Shown: positions 34,592 through 48,774 of the stretch, one piece after another
How the letters are laid out: each line of letters starts with the position of its first letter
Numbering within the stretch: the stretch's first letter is position 1
NCBI GenBank assembly: GCA_945643635.1
Contig: CALZFC010000015.1
Location: 3,259,001-3,323,000 of the forward strand
Direction of reading: 5' to 3'
Source of the DNA: Allodiplogaster sudhausi
Lineage: Eukaryota > Nematoda > Chromadorea > Rhabditida > Diplogasteridae
Length of the DNA: 64,000 nucleotides
Notes under the pieces: model-generated
Told to the model about the DNA's origin: nothing
Database searches by the model: none
Seen by the model: the letters and a program-made list of their open reading frames with translations, nothing else
Made by a program: the position numbers and the translations under genes

Positions 34592-36761
34592 CGAGAGAGC
34601 ACAATCCGATTGACCGATATCCGGTGTGTATTGTGTGTGTCATCAGAGTCTGTCCTCGGTGCTCCCTGAGGGAGTCATCACCTCATGTGCACATTTGGCC
34701 CACTCTCTTCCTCTCTTCTTTCTGTCGCCAATCCTCTCTTACTCTTCTTTGTTCCCTTTACCTTCCGTGATCCCTTGTCTCTTCTCTTTCTCTACATCTC
34801 TCCTTCTCTCTTCTCTCTATATCAATCTTCTCTCATTGGTGTCACTTTTCGCCCTCATCTACACTGTTCGGGACTGAACAATCCCTTGGATTCTCCGCTG
34901 GAGGGATGCGCTTAGTGGATGATCGCCTCAGGGGCTGCGCAGTCCCGAACTCGCTCTTCCTTTATCCTCCTTCCTCTGGGTTTCTCACTCGTTCTCTCAA
35001 CTTGGCCTTCTCCCTCCTCCATCTGCTTGTCACCCATTTTCTCATTTCTCTTCCTTCTATTCTCCTCTATCTCTTTTCGTTTTCTCTTTCTTTACTCGTG
35101 AGAATCCGTGTAAGCATCATTGCATTCTCAATGTTGTTTCTGTGTTTTAATCACTCTCTAATACAGTTTCCTTTTCTGTAAACCATTGAGATTCTCGGAG
35201 AACTAACCAATGAAATGAAAGCAGGTAATGGATGGAAGAATGGCCGGTGTCGTCGTGTGAGTTGATAGCCCGAGGCCGGCTTCAGGTGGTCAAGCCAGAC
35301 TGGCGAGAAGATGACCAGGAGAGAGAGAAAGAGAAAGAGAGAGCGAGAGAGAGAGACGGAGAGAGAGAGAGGGAGAGAGCGCATCCCTCTCTCCCTTCTC
35401 ACTTCTCGTCGTCACTCAGCTACAGCTCCTGTCCCACTTTTACCTCCAATTAGTATGCTCTCGCTCGGCTACACCAACCATCGCTTGTGAGCCATTCAAC
35501 TCCATGTCGATCTCCCTCCCTCTCTTTCTCTGTCGATTTCTTTCTCTGTCTCTCTTTCTCTCTTACGCCTTGAGGCCACAGCTTACACAAATATTAGAAA
35601 ACAGGCCCCTCGCTTGGGATTGCTCTACCCCTGTAATCATCCAATATCACTTGCTTCTATTCCAATCTGTGGATGTCGTAAATTCTTAAAATATGTACTA
35701 TGTATCTGCGCAGCTTTCGTTTGTTGCCTGCTTAGCTGCTTGCGAGTACCGCCTCTCGCATTTTGCTGTTGTGATGACAAATTAATGTCTATCTTCTAAA
35801 GACTTGAGAATCTGATTCTCTCGAATATGGATGCTTACTGAGAGTGTCAAGGGGGAGCAAATCAGAACAGTCTCATCTCAAAAGTGCATCCGCTAATGGC
35901 AACTTACATCGCTACTCTCTCTCTATCCATCTCCTTTTCTCTTTCTCTCTCTTTTCCTTCTCCTTCGGTCTGTCTCCTCTCTCTCAGTCTATTTCTCTTT
36001 CTCTGTCTATCTCGCTCCTTCCCTCTTTCTGCTTCCTCATCCCTTGAACTTTCTACGTTTAGTCTAAGTTCCCACGCAGCGCATCTTTCTTCTATGGTTT
36101 CAAGTTAGTGATGGTCAGAAGAAGGCTGTGGAGGAGAGCGACAAGAGACTATGATATAAAGAGGAGAAATACGCTAGCATAAGTCTCATCACTCTGCGGG
36201 TGGTCAGTTTGAATCTCGATGAGAATGAAACTATCGAAGGACAGTCGGAGGAAATTCAAAGCCCCCTCAAGCCCAAAACCCGCTAGCACACTTTGCTTTT
36301 TTTTAAACTCACTCATTTGCGCGTTTTATTTCTGGATCCCTAGATGAATACTTTGAATGAAGCTAATCGGTATCTTCCTGAAACTTCTACGTTACAAGAT
36401 CAGCTGCCTCATCCTTTCACTTTCATTTTCCGCTCTCAACATTTTTCCTTTTCATTATTCTCGAAGTTTGTCTTCTGATTGTTGAAACCATCTTGACAAT
36501 GCAGAACAGTCTGGATAAAGAATAGATTGAGTCTTCATCTTTTCGCTATCCATCGCAGATTCCCTTTGGTCAGCTTAGGCCTTCCTCTCTGATCCCCTTC
36601 CTTCTTTATGCTCCTTCCTCCATATATTCTCTCTTCTCTGTCTCACAAGGTAGCAGAAAACTGTGGTTGAATTGCTCTGACGTGATCCTCGAGTTTAGAG
36701 ATGCGAGCTTTTCTTTATGCATTGTACTCCCTCTCCTCTCTCTCTCTCTCTCTCTCTCTCC

Positions 36762-36798
<37 letters not shown>

Positions 36799-37212
36799 CC
36801 TTGAAAGGCTACTCTGAACAGGTTGGCAGTGGTGGTGGGCAGGGATGGCCTGCGGCATAAGATGGAAGGATGCATTGCGCAATGGGAGGAATGAATGCCC
36901 CGTCAGTTGGCCCCTCCACTTCTCGTTTTTGAGTTGCGCGGCACTGCAGGGGATTTCGGCAAGAAGCAAGAGAGAAAGAGAATGGTCATCTCTTCATCTC
37001 TGGCCTCTCCCTCTCTCTGTCTCTTTCTCTCTCTCTCTCCCTCTCTCTCTCTTCGCCCTCTCCAGTCTCTGTGAACAGCACTCTCACCATTTCTTTTTTT
37101 GCTCTAAATCGCCATGCTCACGGGATATCCAGTCTGTGTGACCATCCTTGTCCCCACCTTTGCCATTCGAGGAGCCCATGTCCTCTCTCGCCTTCCTTCA
37201 ATGTCATTCCTC

Positions 37213-37253
<41 letters not shown>

Positions 37254-39033
37254 CTCTTCCTACCTGTCGTTTTCATCCTCGAATGCATGTCCGCATCACC
37301 TCTAGCATTGCATGTTTTGGATGGCAAACCCTCCTGAGTAGCCTCAGCCGGTTCATGGGGTCACTGCCGGCGGGAGGATTGTCTTCTACCCCCCCCTTAT
37401 TCTTTTCTCTCCTTTTCTTATTCCGTTATCACTTTCTTCCTCTCTCCGTGATCTTTGTACATTTTTAGAAATTTTCTCTATTTTCACTTTCTAAAGGCGC
37501 ATCACCATTCCCTTGGTATTCTATGCCTGCCAGTGCCCTTCAGTTTTATCCATCCAGTCCGACTCAAGTGAGTGTTACCTCAAAAATATCTTATGCATTT
37601 GAAAGGATTTATTTTGAAAGAAAATGTCAAGTTAGTTGTAGTAATTGATATTCTAACTCAAATAATATGCTGTATACTGTACAGTTCGTGCCATCTCATC
37701 CAACTTCTTTTCAAAGCTGCTTTCGTTCTTCATCTAGCATTCTCTTCACTTACTCAATCTTCCGATTTTCTCTTCGTGTCTCTATCTTATGTCTCTCTCT
37801 CTCTAATGTCTCTGTCCCTTCCTCTCTCTTGAATGTCCAGTAGTTGAGATGGTGTCTAGATTTGTAAAGTGCCTTCCTTCCTGCGTTTCGTGCAGCCTTC
37901 CTCTTCCCTCTACCTGTCTAGTACAAGAGAACCGCTGGACATTCATCTCTTCCTGTGCCGTCGGCATGTCTCTCTCTGTCTCGTTGTCTCTCTCACTCTC
38001 CCTTTCTCTCTCAGCCCAGACAGTGCTTCTTCCCCTTGATCCAGGTCCTCGCCCATTGCATTTTCCTTGAGTGTTCCTTCTTCTCCTTTATGTCTGAGTC
38101 TCACCTCTCTCCCTGCTCTCTCCCTCCCCTCTCTCTCATCCTGCTCTCTGTGCCTCTCAGCAAGTTCCTACGCAATTGCACAGTATCGCAATAGCCAAAG
38201 GCTACCTGGTGAGCGAGTGCCTGGGGCTGTCTTGTCCCTGCAGAGGCTTCTCCTCCCATGACCCATGCTGCTTCCACTATCACAATAGACATGCTAATTT
38301 CCCCTTCCTCCGCTCCCTCCTCTTCCCTCTCGCACGCTAGATAAATCCCGTTTTTTGTTTCATTTACGCGCACTGGCTAAGGGTTGCCCGCCGAGATCGA
38401 GCAGAGAGAGAGTGAGAGAGAGAGAGAGAGAGTGAGAGAGGGAATTAATGAGAGAGAGAGAGAGTAGGGAGAGCGAGCGAGGGCAAAGATGCGAGTGGCC
38501 TCTTGCGTAGATCGGAACGCTTGTCCTTTCCTGGTCATTCCTCATACTCTCCCTCAAGGCGGGCAGCTTCTACTCTCCCTCTCTCTCACTGCAAAGTTTC
38601 TACGACGGCTCCAAACATTGTTTGGTACTGCAGCGTGAGTTTAAGATCTGTCGTGATATATCCCTAATCTATTTACTCCAGCACCTGGAAGTGGGGGTTC
38701 TCGAATCAAATATGAAAAAGTTCGATAGAGAGTCTTTGCCATCCATCGCTCTTTTGATTCAACTCCTATTTTCCCGTTAACCCTCGCTTATGTGAAACTT
38801 TTTTTTCTTTTGAAAATATAATGTCTTATTTGAATATGATAGCAAAGCAAGGATATTGGTTTTTCGGTAATCCCTTTTTTAAATCATAAAGTTTACTCTG
38901 CATGCCCGAGATTTGAATTGTCACGGCACGGAATTGGATTGCCGAGGCTCGCCAGGCAGTCCTTCTTTGTCTCTTTCAGTGTAGTCCTTTTGGTTTTCCT
39001 CTTGCTCTGTCTAGTTTCGGTATACTCTCTCTG

Positions 39034-39079
<46 letters not shown>

Positions 39080-39193
39080 ATCATTCTGGTCACCACCTTT
39101 TCAGACCCGTCCTTGGCTAATGTAGCTGACCGAGTCTGCTACCCACACCTCAAATGCTCAAATTGGCGCGTGGAGAGCACCTGGACAGAGACG

Positions 39194-39235
<42 letters not shown>

Positions 39236-39794
39236 TAGATAAAGAGACAGCAAAAGAGAGAGATAAGGTGAGCGAGACAGAGAGAAAGATAAAGATAAAA
39301 AAAAGCGAGAGAGAGAGAGAGAGAGACAAAGTGAGCGAGACAGATAGAGAGAGAAAGATGAAGAAAGCGAGAGCGTGGGGAGATGCTTGTGTTGTGGCCA
39401 TTAGATACCTTCACATATGTCTCTTTTTTACTTTCATCTTCCTCAGTGTTCATCTTCAGTGCCATTCACCTTCTCTATCGGTCTGTCTGAATCTCTCTCT
39501 GTCTCTCTCTCTCTCTCCCTCTCTCTCCCTCTCTCTCTCCCTCTCTCTCTCTCTCCCTCTCTCTCTCCCTCTCTCTCGCTCCCTCTCTCTCTCTCCCTCT
39601 CTCTCCCACTTCTTCGCCGCCTCCTTGCGTCCTCCTCTGCGATCATCACTTCGGACTTCTCAGGTTTTATTTCCAAGGTCTTCTTCCTTCTTGGCGCTCT
39701 TGGCGGGAAACAGAGAGGCATGCACAATAACTGTTGGCGAGAGCGGTATGAGAAATCAAATGGCAGCGATAGGAGAGGAGCAGACATAAACGGA

Positions 39795-39828
<34 letters not shown>

Positions 39829-40300
39829 CGAAAGAGAGTGCGAGAGAGAGAGAGAGAGAGAGTGCGAAAGAGAGTACGAGAGAGAGAGTGTGCGAGAGAG
39901 AGAAGATGGATAGAATGTAAGTGATCTAACAAAGGAGACAGTCCTTTCGGCGATATTTCCATAACACAATGAATCGAGCGCGTAGTCAATAGTGTTGAAT
40001 GTATGCCTTTGACGTTTGTTTATTTAAAAAAAAAGAATTGCACTTATCCATATTTTCAAGTTCAATTTCAATGTGAACCTACCGTTTCATTTTCTATGTC
40101 TTTGTTTCTGTTCGTGATTCCAATATCTCTTCTCTACTTCTTGGTTCTTTCTTTCTTCATATTCCCTCTCTCTCTCCACAAGCATTCGGCTATGTTGAAT
40201 GAGGCGCAAAAATGGAATTCTTGTGTTTCGTTTGATCCCTACAGGTCTCTCGTTATCCCACTTTCTCGTGCTCTCTCCCTCTCTCTCTCACTCTCTTTCC

Positions 40301-40337
<37 letters not shown>

Positions 40338-40765
40338 GCTCACCCTCTTTCCTTCCCTCTGAAAAGAAAAGAGAGATGCCGCTCTGCTCTTTATGCTGGA
40401 GGCATGCAAGAGACTCTTCCTTGTCTTTTCTTCGAACTGAAGCAGGTGCCAATTCTTGCGCCTTCGTCTTGAGGCTGCCGCGCCCATTCAGATCATCCAT
40501 TTATCGGTCTCTTTTGCCTTGACAGAAAGGGACAACGTGAGAGTGATAGAGATGGAAAGAGAGAGAGAGAGAGAGAGAACAGTGAGGGAGAAAGAGAGAA
40601 AGAGATATGACAGGAGTGGAAGCTGTCCCCTTCTTCCTTTCATTCTTCCACCTTAGCATTCCAAGTATCTGCTCTGCCGGCTACTCAAGAAGATCTGACC
40701 ACCAGCAGCCGCAATTCACCGAGTTGTCCTGTCTTGTTGACGGAACATCAGAGAATGAGAGACGA

Positions 40766-40797
<32 letters not shown>

Positions 40798-41532
40798 AGG
40801 GAGAGAGAGGAGAGAGAGAGAGAGGAGAGAGAGAGAGAGGGAGGGAGAGAGAGTGAGGGTGGGTGAGAGAGACAGAGAAATAGTGAAATCCCCGTCCATT
40901 GCGTCATTGTGTCCGTCGGCGCGTAAGTAGAAGTAGAAGAAGGTGAGGGAGGAACCGGTCGGATGGATAAGAAGCAGCCAAAGAGATGCGCTGTCCCATC
41001 CCTGAGGAGAGGATGAAGCAGAGAACAGAGTACTCTCCTACTTTGACACACTATTTCTCCCCCTTCCCCCTCTCTCTCCCTCTCTCCATGCTCTTGTGGC
41101 AAAACTAGCTAGGACGAGCTCTTCCTGACACTGTTGCTCGGCTCGCTCGGGCCAATGAGTGACCCTTGGCTGCCCCTTCATATCCTCTCTCTCTATCTTC
41201 CTCTCTCTGTCTCAGTTCCTCACTCTCTTTTTCTCTCTCTCGCTCTCTCATTCTCTTTCTCTCATTCTGTCCCTTCTCGCAGCAGTTCGCAGACTACACA
41301 AGAGAGTGCCCTGTCCATCTCCTTGGCATAACCCGTTCTGCCCTGCCATCTCCTCTTCTCCGATCCAGCAGCTCGGCCTAATTGCCGGCCCAATCGTCCC
41401 TTCGGGCATCTTCCTTCCACAATCCTCAGCCGAGTCGGTCATTCTCTAGTCCTCTTCCACTTCCAGGCCCCCAATCTCGGTAGCTCCCTGCTTCTTTCAC
41501 TGTTGATCTTCATCGTCCAATTGAAAGTGGAG

Positions 41533-41572
<40 letters not shown>

Positions 41573-41605
41573 AGAGAGAGAATGAGAGAGAGTGAGAGAA
41601 AAAGG

Positions 41606-41652
<47 letters not shown>

Positions 41653-42141
41653 GGTAGGACTGAGGTCGCACGCGAGAAAATCGGCTGTCACTATCACAAC
41701 AGCTGTTACGAGTATCCCGTGTGGCGATGCGAGGTCTTGCTGCATCTCAATATGTCTTCTTCACCTCCCTCATCCCTCTCTCCCTTTATCTCTGAATGCT
41801 TCATCTCTCCCTCTCTCTCTCTCTCCCTTTCTCTCGTCTCCCTTAGCTTGGGTCATCTAGCTACTCACTCATCACTCACCGTACTGCAGCAGGTGTCGCC
41901 AAGTGTGCGCATATTCACGGGACTCACTCTTCATTCTAAGGCTTCTTTATCTCGCCTTCTCTTTTCCTCTCTCTCTCTCTCTATTCTTTTCCCTACTTAC
42001 TTTCTCTGTCTTCCTTTTCCTTCCCTCTCTTGTATTCGCTGTCCCTGCGATCGCTTGAGACAAAAAAAGAGCACAGGGAGAATCTCTTGGCAATAAGGCG
42101 GGAAGCTCCTGCACCTCGGGAGGCCGATCGAGCTCTCTTCT

Positions 42142-42184
<43 letters not shown>

Positions 42185-43617
42185 CTTCTCTCTCCTCTAT
42201 CTCTCTCTCCCTCTCTCTCTTTCTCCCTCTCTCAACTCTCTCTGTTGCTCTCGCCATCCCTCTTTCTCTCTTCTTTCGTTTCACTGTTAGAATGAGACTG
42301 ATCGAAGACATACTGAGCGAAAAAAATACGACGAAAAAGGGTGAAAGAGCAGAAGAAAGATTGGGAAGGAAGAGAAAAAATAAGATAGCAGGTCATGAAG
42401 ACTGTGACTTGAATCTTGCAAGACGGGGGACGAGAGAGATGGAGAACGAGAGGGGGCAGAGAAAAGTGAGAGAGACCGAGTAATGGAGAGGGAGAAAGCG
42501 AGACAGAGTGATTAGAGTCACCGTCCACACAAAGAAAGGGATGCGAGTGGCACGATGCTGTCGAAGTGACCGTTCAAAGTTGGCTGAGAGAGTGAAGAAG
42601 AGGGAGAGAGAGAGAGAGAGAGAGTTAGAGAGAGCGGAAAATAAGATGGAGGCGGGAAGCCTCTCGGAAGCCGTCTCGCTAACAAATCAGAATGGCGGCC
42701 AACTTGCCCTATTTCTGCCAGCTTTCAACACTCCTTCTCGTTTTCATTCACTCTCATTTCATTTCATTTTAATCTGGCTATCTGTTGCTTCCCTCAGATT
42801 CTCTTTTCATCCCTATGTTCTCGTCTTGTTCGGGTAAATACTATTCTTTTCAACAACTGACTGCTTATTACACTAGAAATCATGAAAAGTCTGCGCTTCC
42901 CTTTTGATACCGTATTCACGGGATGTTTACTCTCGTTGTGTCTCTCAATCAGCATTCTCTCGCTCTCTCTCTCGCTAGATCGAGATAGCCCAAGAAATGC
43001 AACCGCGATCCGTAATCTCTCTGCCTCCCTCATCTTTCTCTCCTCTCTCCTCTTCCCCTACGCTCTATCCTCCTCTTGTCTACCGTAGTCACTGCTCGAT
43101 GCATTCGCTTTCTCGAGCCGCCTCCCACTCGCGGGCTGAGAAGAGACTTGCGAGGCTCCGCCTATCAGCTAACCCAAATCCTTTCATCCTCTCTCTCCCT
43201 CTTTTCTCTCCCTCTTCTCTCTCCCTCTTCTCTCTCTCTCTTTTTTTTCTCTCTCTCTTTCTCTTACTCACTCGAGTTATCAGCCATCTCTTGCTCTTTC
43301 TTCTCATGCAATGGACATTCACAAATGGCGAGTTGTGTCGTCATTTAGTGAAGACTTTTTCATTCCACTTCCAGTAGCTCCGTTTCTCGCCCTCCTTCCG
43401 TCTCCTTCTTCCACAAACTGTTCCTCTCTGTACTTATCTTCATTCTCGTTCCCTGTCTTCTTACTCATGTCTCCCACCCTCTCTCATATCACTTACTGCG
43501 TTGTGACATGATGGTTATCTCGTGTTCTTCTGCCAATCCCTTCCAATCTGCTTGCAGAGTCTCGCTCTCCCTTCCTGTCTGCGTCTCTCGTTGCCCTCAT
43601 TCTCTTTCTCTCTCTGA
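30022..43617. other. 13.6-kb microsatellite-dense region without a recognisable gene
   Basis: About thirty (CT)n or (GA)n arrays interrupt short unique islands. Examples: CT at 31010-31145, GA at 31385-31512, CT at 32395-32470 and 32655-32725, CT at 33620-33665, GA at 34480-34590, CT at 36740-36800, GA at 39193-39232, CT at 39490-39605, GA at 39795-39905, GA at 40760-40880, GA at 41535-41650, CT at 42145-42180. Most long open frames here are Ser/Leu or Arg/Glu shadows of these arrays. Some islands have open frames with AG/GT borders, for example 37500-37565, 40650-40740, 41285-41450 and 42640-42730, but I could not chain them in phase or match a family. An unrecognised fast-evolving gene or long 5' introns of the BED gene cannot be excluded. 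Confidence 0.5.
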
Positions 43618-45544
43618 ATGCTGGCCCAATCGGGCGGCTTCTCGCCCTCTCCCTTCGCCGTTGCCCTCGCGAACCAACTTCAGGGTGGATTCCACTCTCT
43701 CGCCACCCATCTTCAACATCTCAACTCACTCGCTCAAGTATGCAACTCTCAAATTAATGAGGGCATACACTTACTGAAAATTTTTTTCGAGCTACATACA
43801 TACATAGTATATGAAAATAAAAGCCGAATGTTTGCATTGACTACATACACTCGTTCCAACAAATGGCAGGTTATTTGTCAAAATATCGAAAAATGAAGTA
43901 AATCTCTCTCTTGGAGGGTTCCGCCTTGTCCCCTTCTCTGGTGTCTTCGAAGACTTCTTCGAATGCTTCTCCCTCCTCTTCCGTCCCCTTAAGCAACTCC
44001 TCTGCTCCCGGATCCATTCGAAAACCTCGCGTTGGCGGATCGACAATGAAGACTGCAAAGGTTTCAATTTTTTATTCCTCATTCCTCATTGCTTCGGCAC
44101 CCCTTACTCTCTCTCTCTCTCTCTCTCTCTCACACTCACTCTGTCGCTCTCTCTCTCTTTCTTTCGTTCTCTCTATCCATTATAATATTATTAGTTCTCC
44201 TCAGGTATGGCGATACTTCGATCAGCTTCCAAGTGAAGAACAAGCAGCTGAATGTCAGCTCTGCAGGAAGAAAATCAAAGCAACAAATAGCAGGTTCTTA
44301 GAAAACATAGCCTTGCATTGTACTTCTCGTAATTCGCTCTCTTCGATGTTCTTCCGTTGTCTGTTGCCCTCTCTCTTCTTTTCTAATCTCAGCACGACTG
44401 GGATGATTCGTCATCTGCGAAGTTGTCATGTAAACGAGTATCAGCAACTGCAAGAAGCACGTCAAGGCGCCCTCCTTCCCAAGACGGGTGCGGTGTCCTT
44501 TCCTCTTAAGCAACTTTCCGTTTCCTCTTATTTATCTTCTTCGATCTTCTTGCACGCGCATTTTATGATCTCTGTGACATTTTTCTCCACAAGTGAACAT
44601 TCAAATCATCACATCCAAATCGTAAAGTTCTCGTAAAATTGCGCGCGACCCTTTTAAAAGGTTGACACATTTTGGAAGGATGGAGTATGGGTGTTTCTAC
44701 GAAAGTCGGGGATCTCAAAGAGAAAAGTTGACCTTAAATATGGTGAGAGCCCACTGCAGAGACCAACACGGAAGAGAAGAATCGGGCTGCTCTGATGAAG
44801 GAGATCAATGAGAAGATGGCCAGCAACGGCGACTCTGCCAGCAAGGCACGCATCTCTCTTTCTCTGCTCTCTCTCCACTCACCATTGCTATTTGTCTGTC
44901 TCTTCTTTTCAACCATTCTCCCTTCAGCGTCGCTCCCCTCAACTGTCTCCTCACTCTGCCTCTGACAGTCTGACTTCCGAGACGTCTTCGGGTGGCCCTC
45001 CTCGTCTCGTCTCTCCTCTCACAGTCTACTCCAGTCTTCTCCGTCATCTTCCAGCTGGTCTTCCTGCCCCGAAACCACTGATGCCTGGGGCACTCAAGGT
45101 TTTTTTTAAATCTTTAATTGGTACCTTGAAATATGTACGTTAGAGAAGGTCAGTGCAATTCATTTAAGAAACAGTGTGAAATTGCATTCATGAATACATT
45201 ACCGTTGAATCATAGATGGAAGTGGTCGAGACGGAAGACGAAGCACTGATCGGAGACTCAGCAGAAACACAACCAACCGATTTCTCCCTGAGGTGAGGAG
45301 AATGAGTAAATGAAGAAGTTGAAGTAGCTTCTTGCCTCTCAGGACACCGTCCTCTTCGTTGTCCACAAGCACTGCAACTTCTTCTCTTCTCTACACTTCC
45401 TCTTCCTCTTCCTCCTCCGCCACCTCTCTGCCTCAGCTCATTTCACAACAGCCAGTTACCGTAACCTCCATGCCGCTCACTCGTGTCAAGAGTCTCGTCG
45501 AAACCATTGAAGAGAGACGCGTCAACACACAGGTAGAGAAGGAG

Positions 45545-45596
<52 letters not shown>

Positions 45597-45973
45597 CGCG
45601 ATAGAAGTGGGAGAAGGAGAGGCGTGAGGATGAACAGGATCAGAAATTGGAAGAGGGTTACAATGCGAGAGAAGCGGCGAATGAAAGAAGTTTGTGTGAC
45701 AGGTGGCTCTGATGCTGCTACTGGATGGCCAGCCCAGTTCTGTTGTTGACAGGCAGGGATTCAGAGGTTTCATCAAGTAAGCTTCCAAGATAACATCCCT
45801 ACTATTTGACACATTTTTCAATTCATGCATTAAATTTTTTTTTTCCCGTGTTCTCTCATCTCTCACACACTCTCTCTCCCTCTCTCTCTGCCTCGCTGTA
45901 TCACTCTCTCAGCCTCTCTCATTCACTCTCTATCAGCCTCTCTCATTCTCACCGTATCTCTCCGTCTCTCGCA

Positions 45974-46005
<32 letters not shown>

Positions 46006-47261
46006 GCCTCTATACCTTTCTCACTCTTTCTCTCACTCTCCCATGTCTCTCCTTCTATATCTCTCTCTCTCACGTCTCGTCATCCTTTTTCCCATTGAGA
46101 ATGATCCTGCCTGGCCACCCCCTCCCACCCGCTTCCCAATTCGACTCTGAGATCATCCCCGAAGTGATCAGCCGCCTCAAAGCCGATCTCAGCTCGTCAT
46201 TTCCTCCAAACAAGTACGATTATTGGTTTTACTTATTTTAATCAGACCTCAATAGTTGTCGCTTTTCTTAAGACAAATACGATTGCAGCCCGATGGAAGG
46301 ACAGCCTCTGCAGACGAAGGAAAAGGAGAGAGATGCACAAAAAGTAAGCATTTCTATCTCTTTCTCGAACGTACAATGTTCTTATACTGTGATGTCATGG
46401 CCGATGAAAATGCTTAGTTTATGCTGACTGAAGTTCTATAGCCCGAGACGACAGCGGTCGAGGGAGTTGGAGGGGGGAGCGTGGAGCAGGTCATTGCAGC
46501 CATGAGAGCAGCCACTAACATCTCCCGCTCCTTCTCGCATTCCATCGACATCCGAAAGGAAGAGGTCTGTCATGCTTTCCCTCTCTCTCTCTTCTCTCCC
46601 TCTCTCTCTCTCTCTCTCTCGTCCTCTTCATCAGTGCTCTCCTCTGCAGATGGATAGCGACTCCTCGTCCTCAGCAGACAGTGAGAGTGGAATGCCTGCC
46701 CGCATCGACTCCTTCCTCAACCACATTGGCCGCTACATCTTCCCTCATGTGCGAGTATCTTTCTACTCTCTTCTCCTCTCATTCTCTCCTCCTTTCGTTC
46801 AGTTATCAGTATGTTATCATCAGGAGGAATTGCTGAGCCTTCTTTCACTCTGCCGTTCTTGGTTCGCGCACTTCGAAGAGATGGGAAATGCTCATGTCAG
46901 TAAGAAAGTGAAAGATGGAAAAGCTGCTTTTCTTCGTGTTTTTGTAATACACTGATTGTTCGACGTCTTCCCTCAATTCCACCTTGTTCTTCCTCAATAG
47001 AAAAGAGAGAGTACGAAACCCAAATAGAAAAATCGAGTAATGCAATAATTGGGATAACTTGAGGTGTTGCTGTCCGGTTTGTCCCTGCCCTCCCGAGTCC
47101 CCGGACGACCCGACCTGGCTCGGGATGTCGCATTCGTGGCAGAGAACCTCGAGAAGCTGAACGCCTACGCAGCTGCTCATCCGGAGGCTGAACTCGTTCT
47201 CATTCCAGAGCACCAGGCTCAGTTCATACGAGACCTCCACGCACACATCTCTGGCATCTGA
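43618..47261 (+). CDS. BED zinc-finger protein with hAT-transposase-like block
   Basis: Probable nuclear DNA-binding protein. Fourteen exons (43618-43737, 43917-44060, 44205-44293, 44393-44487, 44760-44845, 44928-45098, 45216-45292, 45343-45532, 45703-45776, 46100-46213, 46289-46343, 46442-46564, 46650-46754, 47064-47261) close in phase at 546 residues. The BED finger is at about 89-130: VWRYFDQLPSEEQ, then C105-x2-C108 and H125-x4-H130 (GMIRHLRSCH). A Ser/Pro-rich linker follows. Residues 325-380 (LLLDGQPSSVVDRQGFRGFI and the following ILPGHPLPPASQF...IIPEVISRLKADL) resemble the conserved N-terminal block of hAT/ZBED transposases, but the catalytic and C-terminal dimerisation regions are absent. 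The C-terminus (NLEKLNAYAAAHPEAELVLI) is unknown to me. Intron 5 (44846-44927) uses a GC donor. The first exon may not be the true start. Confidence 0.78.
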
Positions 47262-48272
47262 AAAGACTCTCCCCTTCTCTTTCTCTCTCTTTCTTTCTCT
47301 CTCTCTCTCTCTCTCCCTCTCTCTATCATTTTTGAGCTCTTTTCTCGCCAATATTTAGTGGTATAGCAATCTTTTTTTTCTTGGGGTTTACATTTTATTC
47401 TATTTTCTTCCCGTCATAGTACTTCCTTATTCTAGAAAGAGTGAATAGAACAGCTAGATCGACTAGTCGCGTACTTCTCCTGTGTTTTGATTAGATTGCC
47501 TTACATTCACATTACTCATTACAGTAACCCCGAGTCTTGCCTCCACTGCTTGCCCTTCATTTAACTCTTGCCTCTTCTCAGTTTAACCATTCCAACTCCG
47601 TCTCATCGATACAAAACAATCGAGCAGTCATCTTAGCATTCTTTAAAAATTTATTTTCCAGAACATTTCTTATGAGAAAGCTTTTTGCTGCTTTAAGAAT
47701 GCCAATCCATCGCGCTTACAATGAACGACAATCGCTTTCAGTCTTTCGCTTCTACAGTCTCTGCTTTCTTTCCTTATCACTACTCTCTGCTTTTCTAAAT
47801 CTCTCCATTTATCGCATTCTTACGCATTCGAAGACTTTCTGTACATTTTGGTGTCGATGTGCATTTGATTCTTTATTTTTGTAATCTTCCCCATGACTAG
47901 AAGACAAGAAGGAGATCAAAGAGAGAGCTCTGGCGGAGAGTCAACCTATTCTTTTCTCTGTACTTTCCAGCTTTCCCTCTCTCTCTCGCCTTCACCTGAT
48001 CCCGCGTGGCCGTTTCTCTCTCTTTCCCAGTGTAGATCATGCATTCATCTGGTGAGACTTGCATTCATCCTGTACAACTTCCATATAATCAGTTATCTAC
48101 AATTCTTTTCCATTCCCATCCTCCTTCGAACTCCATATTACTCATTCGTATATTCTTTCTTTCCAGAAGAGATCTCTCTCTCTCTCTCTCTTCAAATCGC
48201 TCCAATCTTCACACTGCTGCTTTCACTGAACGCTTTTCTATATTATTTATCCCCCTGAACCTTATTCCACAG
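47262..48272. other. BED gene 3' flank and spacer
   Basis: A CT run follows the BED stop (47285-47325). Open frames at 47537-47884 and 47893-48258 are hydrophobic/Ser-rich and unrecognised; part could hold the 5' exons of the next gene. Confidence 0.35.
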
Positions 48273-48730
48273 GACCTTTCAATTTTCCTTTATCCATTCG
48301 ATAAATATGACTTGTATATATGTATTTCTGGTGATTCAGTCATTACCGCAAAACAAGGTCGAATCTCTTATTGTCGGGGAGGCGCACAAGAGTTTATTCT
48401 CGAGAAAAGAAACGGTGAATGTTCTATGGGGATTTTATTATCGCCATATAATAAATACACCGTGTTTCAGTTCGATTTTCTGGGAAGACTGGTAACTCTT
48501 TGACGTGAAGTGAAAATGAAATATTTGTTTGCAGAGAACTTTTATCTTGTGGGAAAACCTGAATTACATCAACCCTTCAGTCAACGACATCCGCGGGTTG
48601 TTATTTGCAGATCAAGTAGTGCACCAATGTCGGGAATAGCGGAAAACGTTGTGGAAGCAGTGAGATATACAGGAAAAGTATCCACGCGGATAGAATTGAA
48701 AAGAAAATGGATGGATGGAAATCCGACAGC

Positions 48731-48774
<44 letters not shown>

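Noticed and set aside
39139..39920. 108-211-codon ORFs on both strands
   Set aside because: Repeat shadows of GA and CT arrays with no unique conserved segment.
46821..46955. Possible extra BED-gene exon (EELLSLLSLCRSWFAHFEEM)
   Set aside because: It ends in a stop, and the flanking exons 46650-46754 and 47064-47261 join in phase without it.
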